From assembly GCA_001939145.1 (NCBI GenBank), contig LSRX01000794.1, positions 1 to 64,000 on the forward strand: DNA of 64,000 bases, given 5' to 3'. Shown here one piece after another: positions 46,102-57,600 of the stretch. The notes beneath the pieces were generated by a model, which made no database searches, had not been told where the DNA came from, and saw only the letters and a list, made by a program, of their open reading frames with translations. Within the stretch, counting starts at the first letter, position 1. Each line of letters begins with the position of its first letter. The DNA comes from Symbiodinium microadriaticum (Eukaryota > Sar > Dinophyceae > Suessiales > Symbiodiniaceae). Both the position numbers and the translations under genes were made by a program.

Positions 46102-46525
46102 GCTACACAGATCAGATCGAAGAAATGGAGCGCTTCATGAAGCAAACTTGGGAGGCCGCTGGACGCCTTAAAGAAGCCCTTTCTTTGGGTTTGGGGGTTA
46201 GGGTTTAGGGTAAGTCTCTAAAGAACCTTCTCCGGGAACAATTCAACAACCCCCAACTCCACTTTAGCCCCTTCTAACGTCCGTGAGAAACTCAGCACCA
46301 CCACCTCCACCACTGGCAGCAGCAGCAGCAGCAGCAAGCACACCAGCGCAGGCAGGGGCGCACAGCATCATTACCGTCATCGCCACGAGTAAGAGAACAG
46401 CATCAGCGGCGTTCATTCGATGACTGCTCACACTCGTATTTGTCGCTGCCATGTGCATCCTCCTCCACATCATCATCGCCATTATCCTCATCAGCATCAT
46501 CATCCTCATCGTCTTTTTCACCCCG

Positions 46526-46559
<34 letters not shown>

Positions 46560-48945
46560 ATATGCATATATATATATACACATACATATATATATATATA
46601 TGTATGTGTATATATATATATATATGTGTGTATATATATATATAGACCAGACGAAGCCTGAGAAGCTGAGTCAGAAGCGCAGCAGTTTAACAACCTGACC
46701 TTCACAGCCGTTTCTGAATGTGAGACTCTACGGCGTGATGAAGCGAAGGTATGACAGGGTTGTCCAAGCCGGCGTGCGTTGAGAGCCATCTTACCGGATG
46801 CACACCAGCGCCTGATTTCCTAAGCAAGAAGTAATTTTCCACACCTAGCCAAGCCGGATCCTTTCGTCTCGATCAAAGCTGACGATTGGACACGTGGCCT
46901 CCAGGACAAGGAGCGTGACACGCAGAAGCACGAGGCTTGGAAGGGCCTCCGACGTATTGCCGTTGTTGTGACATGTTGTTCGTAAAAGCTGTTTCGATGA
47001 AAAGGGGGAGGGGGGGGGGTTAAGAGGAGGAGAAAGAATGACCGTTGGCCTCTGTTTGTGTCGGCCGGGGCCGAGGCGAATGATGATGATCATGATGATG
47101 AAAAGTCTTATTGTCGGCATTATTATCAGTAACATTAACAATATTGATGATGACTATTGTTAGCCTCATTGTTCTATTTATCAATCTATTATTATTGTTG
47201 GATTTAGCCTTATTACTATCAGCATATAACTTAGTATCACTGTCATTATTACTTTATGTGTGTGTGTATGTATGTATTTAAGTATGTGCTTCGTTCTTTC
47301 ATTCGTTCTTTACTCCTTTCTGATTTGTCATTCGTTGTTATTGTGATTATTGTTAACTAATTATATGAATAATATTCTTAATGTGAATACCACAATGTTA
47401 TTAACAAAAATGATATCTTTTTTTCCAATATTATTGGTGGTATTAGTCATACTGCTCTCAGTGTCGTGTTGTTTGTTTGTTCTTTCATTGTCGTCATTGT
47501 TGTGGTGGTTGTTGTGGTTGTGGTCGTGGTCGTGGTTGTGGTTGTGGTCGTGCTTGTGGTCGTGGTTGTGGTTGTGGTTGTGGTTGTTGGTAGAGACCAA
47601 AACTGGAGCCCCGTCTGTTGTTGTGACCCCCCCCCCCCCTGACAACATCCGGAAACATTACACCCCGTTTCCACCCCAGGTATGGGAATCTGCGAAATTT
47701 AGAAGGGTTTTGGTGGGTTACGAAAGGGATTTAATGGTAATGTTGTCATGAGATTCTGCAATGGGGTTTAACAAGGTTTTGAAAGTGCTTGTCTGGAATT
47801 TTCAAGGGCTTGCATTGGATATCGAACGCTTCAAAAAGGATTTGGAAGGATCTTGGAGGGATTAATGTGACGCTGAAGGGCTTCAGGGCGATTTTGAATG
47901 GCTTTAATAGTAGGATTTTGAAGGATTTAAATGAGATTTTGAAGGCTGGGGGTTGGAAGGGTTTTGATGGTGCTTAGGATGGATTAAAAAGGTTCTTGTT
48001 GTATTTGGAAGGGGATTAGCAAGATCTCAAGCTTTGGAAAGCGTGGGGTTTAGGCGCACGCCTGCTGCAGGCGCCCTGATAATCCAATATTCAACGGATT
48101 TGAAAATCCTTCAAAATTCTTTCAAAATGCACTTGATCCATTGAAATCCTCTACATGTCCATGAAAATCCCTGGAAAGCTTGGAAATCCACTGCAAATCC
48201 TTCAATCCTTCAAACCCTGTACATCATAGCCACTGTGTTGTTGTTGGGTGGGGGGGGTGTAGAACAACATGACGGGTGCACAAGCAAGAAGACGACATAT
48301 GGGTTGACGGGGCTGCAGTTTTTGTGTGTACCTTCTTCTTGGTGGTTGTTGTTGTTGTTGTTGTTGCTGCTGCTGCTGTTGCTGCTGTCGTCACCACGTC
48401 TGCTGTTTGTACTATGAAGTAACATGTTGATAGGTTCCGTCTTCGTCTTCTTATTCCAAGTTTTGCTTGGTTTGTCTCTGCTGTTGTTTTGGTGCCGACG
48501 CGGAGGACAGGTGGCACACGTCAGCTGTAGGGGTCACGATTGCAGTGGTCGACTGGGCTGCATTGCTCTACCATGACGTGAAAATCTTGCCACGCCCGCG
48601 GCCCGAACCCCTTCAGTTCTTAGTGTCTTAGTTCTACAAATCCCCTGCTCGCATGCACACTTGCGTAGAGAACCCTAAACCCTAAAATGCTACACCGCAC
48701 AGCCTAAACCCCAAAGCCTAATAAACTCACACCCTCAACCCTGTCAGCCCGAAACTCAAGCCCTAAAACCTAAGCTAACAGACGCCTAAACCCTTATAGT
48801 ACGCCGCTATAGTACCCTTACAGGAACCCAAAAAGGAACCTTGAACGCAACCCTAAATCCCAGAGCCCTGGACGTCGATAGGAGCAACGCCGAGCTTTGG
48901 AACTAGAGGCCCAGAAGCATCGAAGCCGCAAGGAGGGCGCTGAGG
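46102..48945 (+). CDS. coiled-coil exons, probably the kinesin stalk
   Basis: 46102-about 46176 (AG|G acceptor) reads [20 protein letters not shown] then RLKEA, a heptad-type helix that joins in phase to the kinesin exon ending at 43598. 48882-48945 (AG|G acceptor, GT donor) reads [20 protein letters not shown], again highly helical and charged. A weaker candidate at about 46853-46945 reads [20 protein letters not shown]. All are on the same strand as the motor, downstream of its neck, and bracketed by the telomere-like motifs. Membership in the kinesin gene is an inference from order, phase of the first exon and coiled-coil character. Confidence 0.6.
46527..46645. repeat. TA/TG compound microsatellite
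   Basis: Alternating (TA)n and TG/CA-containing blocks, near self-complementary. Confidence 0.9.
47460..47592. repeat. GTTGTG-rich tract
   Basis: Imperfect (GTTGTG/GTCGTG)n in an intron. Confidence 0.85.
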
Positions 48946-49752
48946 GTTTAGGGTTCAGGATTTAGGGGTTTAGGGTTTAGGGTTCAGGGTTAAGGGTTTA
49001 GGTTTAGGGCCTCAGGGGCTTCTGGGAAGTCCTGGGGTTCAGGGGTTTGCCGAAGGCTCACGGGTTTGGTCTTTGTCTCGAAGCGTCAGGTTTTGAGATG
49101 TTGGGAAGGGAAGGGAGCAGAGAGAGATTTTCGGCGTATTTTCAAGCTGCAGCTTTCGATTTCCAGTGTATTGACTTCAGGGTTTGGATTCCGGATTGGT
49201 TGGCAACCCAAAACCGTAAACCAAACCTCTGCCTAGTCACCATCAACTCAGTAGCTGAGTGGGCACGGCAACCTCGAACCTGTCTCATATTATCCTACCA
49301 TACCTCAAAGGGCAACCTTTTTTTTCGGCCCTAAACCCTAAACCCTAATTCCCTACCCTAGGATACTCGTGGGCTCCCCAAATCCCATTTTCTCCGAGCC
49401 CAGGATCCGGGACCGCGCCAACGCCGAACACCGGCGGCCGCTGAACCGCAGAGGGTTCAGAAATTCGGAGCTTTATAGGATTTCATAAGGGTTTTATGGC
49501 GTTTTATAGGGTTTCATAGGGATTTTTAGAGGTGGGGGTTGAAGGAATTCTGATGTTCAGGGCCAAGGGTTCTGGGAAATTGCATCTTTCTGAAAAGTTT
49601 TCCGATTCAATGGTTGGTGCGTGAGGCTGGGAGATGCTTTGACTTAAAGATCAACAGCAGGCGTCCAGATGCATGCAGCGTGTCGCAACCCACCACTTAG
49701 CGCAGGTTTCATCGTGCGCTGGAGAGCATGGTGGTGTCTCGCAATCTCAGCA

Positions 49753-49776
49753 CGCACACACACACACACACACACA

Positions 49777-49807
<31 letters not shown>

Positions 49808-49925
49808 CCGCCCGCCCGCATGCACGCACGCACACGCAATATGCACATGGCATATACAATGTGCATGTATGTATGTGTACAGGCAGAGACAGAGAAAGAG
49901 ACAAAGGGAGGGAGAGAGATAGAGA

Positions 49926-49960
<35 letters not shown>

Positions 49961-49985
49961 CGAGAGAGCGAGAGCGAGAGCCAGC
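49753..49985. repeat. CA, CGCA and GA microsatellites
   Basis: (CA)n, then (CGCA)n, a unique 60-base link, then (GA)n. Confidence 0.92.
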
Positions 49986-51133
49986 GCGATCGATAGAGAG
50001 GGATGCGAATGGTTGATGTGAGCGCGCGTGGCGCAGTCTCCTCAATTGGTGTCTGTGCTAAGCAGCTGGATTGACTCTGTCCGAAACCATCTGCTACACC
50101 TTGCCTCGGAGAAGTTGCTGATAACTTCCGAGTAGTCGTCAGCCTGTTGAACTCGGGTGAAATTCGAGGAGCTTCAGTCCTGATAGCTCCACTTGGGAAG
50201 TCTCAGCAGGTCCCTGAAGGTCTGTTGTGGCTTCACGGCCTAAGCACAGCCAACACAAGAGTCCGTGCCTCCCGCTGCATGGGCCGGACTGGAGCATCAG
50301 CACACCTCAAAAGCAGCATGAATCTCAGAAGGAGACAGCATGCAGCAGAGTCTATTCCCAGCTGGATGTCGGGCTCTGCTCGTTGAAGCGAAACATTTAA
50401 AGATACGATGACCACACGAGAACAGCAGTGAGGACAGCATGGGACCTCCACGCAACCCGGGTCATGTTCTTCAGATGTCTCTCATAGAGAAGTGCGCAAA
50501 TGAAACAAAGGTCCTGGCTCCACTGGTGCTCGACAGTTCGGGCCTCAGAACTGTCAAGCAGAAAGCCCCCCTAAATCTTCTACAGTCGGCAGGAGTCGCA
50601 TGAGTGGCTTAGGCTCATAGGCCCCGATCTTCGCGGCTTCTGAGATGTAGGCACATAGCAGCCCTTGTGAGCCATAGCAAAGCACACTCCTGCGCCCGAA
50701 GCACGGAATTAGAAGGCTTCTACAACCGATGTAAGAGGGACTGGAAGCAACTGGAACCGATGTGAAGACAAGCGATTCGTCTCCGTGTGGAAGGCGTGCT
50801 GACAAGAAAGAAGTCTAGGCGCGTCTGCGGGGCCTCGGCGAGTGGGTTGCTGAATGACACACGGCATGGGTGCATGCTGGTATCCATCTCAGGTGCGAGC
50901 CAAACTGCTCCAAACAGATCGAGCAGCTCTGCCCGTCGGCAGCCTGAAACGCCACGGAGTAACGCCACGGAAAAAGACTGGCGTGCGGAAAGAAGCCTCC
51001 CTCATGAGCACCAGCCGGGTCCCGTTTACTCTACATGCACTACCCTGAGCCCAAGAAGGGACAGAGGCCGGGAAGCCGTGCTTCCTAGCCGGCAGGGTTT
51101 CTCGCCCCAAAAAGGGCGCGTATCTGTGCTACG

Positions 51134-51231
51134 GTTGAGGATATAAATCTTGCAATGCCCATAATAAGGAATATCCCATAATTCCCATAGTTTAGGGGTC
51201 CTTAAGGTAATGCAGGATTTATATCATCAAC
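51134..51231. mobile_element. small inverted-repeat element, family 1, copy 3
   Basis: 98 bases with the same ends as copies 1 and 2, but with the central part in the opposite orientation (cccataataaggaatat is on the left side). Its flanks extend the inverted repeat to CTACGGTTGA ... CAACCGTAG. Confidence 0.85.
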
Positions 51232-52650
51232 CGTAGGATTACTGTCGTCTACACCCTGCAAGCCTCGAACTCCGCACAAGGCAGCGATCGCACCTGCATC
51301 TGCCAGCAAAGTGGATTGGAATCTCATTGGTGTTCGTCGTGTGTTTTGTGATAACTACAACTGTCGTCATTACTACTTACTACGGCTATTGCTACCGGTC
51401 CATTACTTTGGGTACTTTCACATGCATTCCCACAGCAAGCGAAGCGAAGCTGAGGAATCTCCGCGCCTCCTCGGGTCGCAGTCGCTTGCAGTTGGACTCG
51501 AGAACGCCTCCGGACGACTCACTCGGAAGTGACACATGTACATGAATCCAAACGAGTATCCTGTGTCTACGTGTGCTGCGCCACATCAAGCTACATACTC
51601 CTAGACCATGTCCATATCTCCATGTATGATAACTGCTTATGTGGTATATGATGCGCACTGCTTGTCAAGCTCTAGTCTACCGACCACTACCACAACAACA
51701 NCAAAGGGGTTCCTTTGAGGGTTTTAGGGTTTGGGGTTTAGGCTCCTTCAGTCGAGTTGTCTAAATGGTACTGTTGCAGCAAGGGTAGTTATAATAACTA
51801 CACAAGCTCAGATTCTGTTTTGCTTTACGGATTTGGGGTTTATAGGGCTCAGGTTTAAGGGTGTACTACTTGCTCTATACACGACTTCTGTAGGGGTTGA
51901 AGGTTTTGCGCGACCTCACGGGTGGACGCTCGCAAGCCGGCAGTTAAGCATTTTGGAAGCACCCTCCCCGAGCGAGCATGCATCTTGGATACGTTGTTGA
52001 GGCCTCAAATTCGTCGGAGAGGTGGTCATCTTTTGGGACTAGATGCAAGAAATATCAACCGCTTGTTCGCCAGGTGAGTGCTTCCAAAAGACTTAATTGA
52101 GGGCTCCCTCACTTACGCAGCACGTGCTCATGCAAACAGGCAGCCGGCGTGAGCAAATGAGCCAGCTCTCAAACATTGAGGAAACACCCTTCTTGAGCGA
52201 GCACGCTTAGTGCAAGCCTTGATTAAATAGTAAGTATGGGATTGGCGGCTAGCAGCATGTGCATGTACTGCGTGGAAGGTGCAGAGTGCTCAGAAAATTC
52301 TCATGACACCTGGTAAAGAAGGCGCTTATAGAATCATTCTACCCCCTCTAATCTCCTATACAGCAAAGCCAGCTTTGTCAGGAGCAGCGGGTAGCTGCGC
52401 AATGCCGCGCTGTCGCTGTTTGCAAGGCACGTGGTAGCATGTGCGGTTTTCCTGTTCGAATCCGTAGCACTTAGGGGTCCTTTGCTACCTTGCATTTTCT
52501 GAAGCTCCCGTGTTTAGACTATTGCAACTGTCTGCGTTCCTTTGCACACCTGCTAGTGAAAGACTCCCAGCGAGCCTTCATGCTGTGAGACAGAGTCGGT
52601 AAGGGCTCGATACAAGCAGTTTTGACCACGGGCACAGGGCGTGCACAGCG

Positions 52651-52869
52651 ATGCCACGCAAACAGAATTGCGGCAAATGTGCTTTCGGGCAAGTGCACTA
52701 AACTAAAGACTACGAGGATGCTGCGATGCACGACGTGGACACATGGATGGAGCGAATGGGCAAGGGCGACGAGGAAGACAGTGCTGGCGACAGGACTGCC
52801 GGGTGGGGCTGGGCGGATCACTACAGTGGGAAGGGCAGGGCGTGGTCTTCCGACATGTTGGTTGACTGA
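52651..52869 (+). pseudogene. coding-like stretch with one in-frame stop
   Basis: One frame reads MPRKQNCGKCAFGQVH, then TAA (52699-52701), then continues in the same frame as DYEDAAMHDVDTWMERMGKG and an acidic, Trp-rich stretch (DRTAGWGWADHYSGKGRAW) to TGA 52867-52869. Composition on both sides of the stop is protein-like. It may be a decayed gene fragment, or an exon starting after the AG at about 52706-52707. No family is recognised. Confidence 0.35.
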
Positions 52870-54314
52870 ACAATCTAGCCCAAATGGTCCATGGCATGGA
52901 GGACCAATTGACAGAAAATGCGGAAGCCTCACTCGCAAACATGCTTCAAAGTGTGTGTGTGTGTGTGTGTCTCCGGCCTGTGAGTATTGAGAGAGCAACT
53001 CTGTGCTGCTACCTTTGAGGCTGCGTTTCTGAGCTGTAGGACCTAGGCACACGGTGCTCCGAGCAAAACGTCTCCATGACCGGGTGGGTTCATATCTGTT
53101 CCGCCCTGTGCAAGCGAGGATGCTTTTGCACCAAGCTGAGCGCAAAGCAACTTGGCTCTAGGATAACCCAGCCGACTATTGATAGCTGCCTGTATAGTTA
53201 ATGTTTCTGTTGTACCGCAGATACACTGTATTTATGTTATGGCATATCATAGAGTACTACAGTACATCCTTGGGAATCTAGCCTCGTGATATGTTGGCGA
53301 TGATTTGGTTGCCCTAAGACGTCAGAGCTCTGCAAGGACAGACAGGCAAGGACACTCTATCTCTATCTTTAGCCAACCCTGAACACTTCTTGCTTCCCTA
53401 GACTCCAAAACCCCGAGAAACAGATCCTAAGCTCCTAAACCGCCTAAACCCTCCACTCCAACACCTCAAGAAGCAGAACGTAAACTCCGAAACCACAAAT
53501 GCCCAACCCGAAACCCTATGCCCTGATAGTGCCGTTATAGAGCAGTTGTAACATCCTTGAATGCCCCTCATGACTTCAACACAGCAAGGATCAAGCACGA
53601 ACCAGCATTTGGGCCTGAATAATTACCGAATAATTACCGATGCTGGTCCTTGGACGTTTTTTATGTCGGACTTACATAAACAACCAAAGCCAGCCGTGTT
53701 CTACTTATCATAATTGAACGCTTACAGTAGCCCTAATGGAACCCTTAAAGGAGGATAAGGCCGCGCTTCCAGCACCAAGCGCGATTCAAGCAACCACGCT
53801 TCAAGCACCACCAACCACAGCTTCAGCCACCAAACCCAACGCTTCAGCCACCATAACGAAGCTCACATGTTCATTCTGACTTACTCAACTAGGCTTGCAC
53901 ATCCACGAACCGAAGCCATCCAACAAGCACATGTTCTCTTCGGCTGTGCCGTCCCTTCCTTCCAGGCGGAGCGACATGATGTCGCATGCATGCGAGTTTG
54001 TGATCTTCTCAACTGACCTTTGACCACTACGCTCCATCGCTCCATCCCCCCTCACTTTCACATGTCTACGTCAGTTCTTTAAGTTAAGGAGCATGAGCGC
54101 AAGGGGCAAGCGGGTGGGACACGCTGCGTCCAGGTTTAGGCTTGGGGCGAGGGACGGGAGGGCAGGGCGAGGCAGGGCAGGCAGGACGGGGCAGGGCAGG
54201 GGCGGGGCGTCGTCGTTTTGGTGCGCGATTCAGTGGTCTACCGGAATCGAGCCCTTTAAAGGAACCCTTCTAAGGAACCCTAGTCGGACCATCATCAAGG
54301 AACCCCCACATTAG

Positions 54315-54561
54315 CGCGGAAGCTCTGTCCAAGGTCGCCTCCATGGTTCGAGAGCTCGAGGTGCTTGCGCAGGAAGAGAGGCCGACACGGGTGGGTATAT
54401 GCTATAGAGTCCTGGTTATCTGAAAGTTACAGCAAATGCTTGGAGTCTACTCATGATATCATAAGAAAGAATCAGCCCTTCAGGATCCAGGGCTCACGCT
54501 TGACCTGTCTCTGTCGAGGTCTGATGTCGTCCCAAGCATCTGCTAAGACAACATGTTGAGA

Positions 54562-54605
<44 letters not shown>

Positions 54606-57600
54606 AGTGTTTGTTTGTGTTTGTTTGTGTGTTTTCATGTACTTTGGATCTAATCACAAAAAGTTGCTATGGCTTTAAAGCTAGTGTTGCCATGGTAGTT
54701 CTGTAGCATGTCTGCGCTGCTGCAGGTACAGTTTTGTCTTACATGGTTGCTGCTGCTGCTGCTGCTGCTGCATCGTACTGTTTGTTTTGCTCGATTGTCA
54801 TTTTGTACCATAGCAGTCGTGAAGCGGTGTTTAGTTGCATGATTGTGTACAACGGCTAGATGCTTGCGCATGGCTGAAGAAACTTCGTCGGGATTTGGTC
54901 CCAGCAAATGGTCAAGCTGCGTAGCCTCGTACAGCTCAGGGTAAAGATCTTGTTCATGCCGATATGACGTAGAAGAGGAGAAACTCTAGTACCCTGCATT
55001 GCTCCTCTGACATGTCGAGCAACAACATAAACCCTAAACCCTAAACCTTAAAGGTTGTCGAGACATCTTCCAGCCCTGACCCTATGACACCCCCAAACAC
55101 GTCGGCCCTAAACCTTAAAGACCTCTCTCCTCGATAATCCCAAGTTCCTCAAACTCCCAGACTGTGCTGATAAGAATACAACACCTAGCACCAATCTTAA
55201 GTATCGTAAAAGCACAGGATGCATGGCTACAACCTGTCGGGTCACTATGATGACGACGATGTGTATTCATGAATAAATAACAGTTAGTTAGGCGCATGAA
55301 CAACAGTAACAGTACACCTTCCTTTTGAGCAGCACTATAAAGATCCCTAAATCCTAAACCCTAAACCCTAAACCCTGAACCTTTTAAACCCTAAACCTTA
55401 AACCCTAAACCCTTAAACAGCAAAAAGTTCAAAGCTCACTGTGCTTGAGGCGACTGGAGGAGGCCCTGGCTGCCTTCTTGCCACTGGCGCCTGGCTTTCC
55501 AGGGGCATTAGGGCTTCGCATAAAAATATAGGGTTTAGGGTTTAGGGTCTATAGGGTCTATAGGGTCTCTTTGGTCTGTAGGGTCTAGGGTTTAGGGTTT
55601 AGGGTCTATAGGGTCTAGAGGGTCTAGAGGGTCTATAGGGTCTATAGGGTTTAGGGTCTAGGGTTTAAGGTTTAGGGTCTATAGGGTATATAGGGTCTAT
55701 AGGGTCTATAGGGTTTAGGGTCTGTAGGGTCTATAGGGTTTAGGGTCTAGAGTTTAGGGTTTACGGTCTATAGGGTCTATAGGGTCTATAGGGTCTAGAG
55801 GGTCTAGAGGGTCTAGAGGGTCTATAGGGTTTAGGGTCTAGGGTTTAGGGTTTAGGGTNTTTTAGGGTTTTATGGGGTTTTATAGGGTCTATAGGGTCTA
55901 GAGGGTCTAGAGGGTCTAGAGGGTCTATAGGGTTTAGGGTCTAGGGTTTAGGGTTTAGGGTCTTTAGAGTCTATAGGGTCTATAGGCTCTATAGGGTCTA
56001 TAGGGTTTAGGGCCTATAGGGTCTATAGGGTTTAGGGTCTAGGGTTTAGGGTTTAGGGTTCAGGCTAGAGGCCTTCTGGGGGACTTCCGGGCTTTCTCGT
56101 AGGGTTTCGTGATGTTTTCGCATGTTGAGGGATGGCTTGTAGATTGTGGTCTAGGGTCTGTGTTCTTGAACTCGAAGCCTGAAGCCTAAACCTGAAAGGC
56201 TGAGGATGCCTGAGGCACCAAAAAGCCCACTTTTCCGAAAGCTCCCTGAGCCCGGCAAAAATCCCCAAACCCTAAACCCTAAACCGTAACCCCCAAGCAT
56301 GGTCCGGGAGAGGACCTCAAAGCTTCGACGCGAGAGCGGAGTTAGTAAGCCCTGGAACTTGCAGGAGTGCAGGTTTCCTGAAGAAGCGTAGTAGAATTCA
56401 GGATACAGGTAGGGTTTGGAGGTTCTTCAAAGCACCGCACCCGACAGATTGGCTGAGGTGCGGAGGGAGTTTGCCCGCATCGAGCAGGCGGAGGAGGCGA
56501 CGAAAGGGCAGTGGGTTTTCGAGCTTCAGGGTTTGACGCTGAGGGTGTTGAGGGAATTTAGGGCTTCAGGTTTAATCGATGTCTTCGGCTTTACGGCTTT
56601 AAAAAATTTAGGCATCCTTGGCATGGGGTTGGTCTTTCAATTGGGGAGTGTTATGGTTGGAGGTTGATTGTGCCTGCTATTATGCACATTTGTTGCTGCA
56701 CTTGTCTCCTATGTTCCCCACTCCATACCCCAACCGCTGCCACGTTTGGGTGTTGGGTTCAGGGCCCAGGGTTCCGGATTGTACAAGAGTCTAAACATTC
56801 GACATCTCGAAGACCGACGTACGCGGGCTTCCCGTTTCGATGATGCCTAGAAACGTGAATCAAGATGCATGCATGTCCAGTGGCTTCCATCACTGTCGGC
56901 ATGTAGCTTCTATTGCGAAAGGGCGAATCCCCAAAGCCCTAAACCCTAATCCTTAAAATGATTCTGACGCAGCCATGCTTGGCAGTCACTCAGAACTTGG
57001 GAGTTGCCTTGTGAATAAGCCCGAAAGGGCCCAAAGTTTTGAATGGGCCCGAAAGGGCCCAAAGTTTTGAATGGGACTGACAAGGCCCAAAGGGGCGCAA
57101 AGGGTTGAATGGGCCCGAAAGGGCCGAAAGTTTTGAATGGGCCCGAAAGGGCCCAAAGTTTTGAATGGGCCCGAAAGGGCCCAAAGGGTTGAACGGGCCG
57201 GAAAGGGCCCAAAGTTTTGAATGGGCCCGAAAGGGCCCAAAGGGTTGAATGGGCCCGAAAGGGCCCAAAGGGTTGAATGGGCCCGAAAGGTCCCAAAGTT
57301 TTGAATGGGGAAAGGGCCCAAAGTTTTGAATGGGCCCGAAAGGGCCCAAAGGGTTGAATGGGCCCGAAAGGGCCCAAAGGGTTGAATGGGCCCGAAAGGG
57401 CCCAAAGTTTTGAATGGGCCCGAAAGGGCCCAAAGGGTTGAATGGGCCCGAAAGGGCCCAAAGGGTTGAATGGGCCCGAAAGGGCCCAAAGTTTTGAATG
57501 GGCCCGAAAGGGCCCAAAGGGTTGAATGGGCCCGAAAGGGCCCAAAGTTTTGAATGGGCCCGAAAGGGCCCAAAGGGTTGAATGGGCCCGAAAGGGCCCA

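Larger units (their letters stand above)
48946..54314. other. long intron or spacer
   Basis: TTTAGGG motifs occur at 48947-49010. There is an exon-like stretch at about 49362-49455 (frame with IRDRANAEHRRPLNR; phase does not fit its neighbours). Also present are CA/CGCA and GA microsatellites (49753-49985), the family 1 element at 51134-51231 and a broken coding-like stretch at 52651-52869. No complete gene is supported. Confidence 0.5.
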
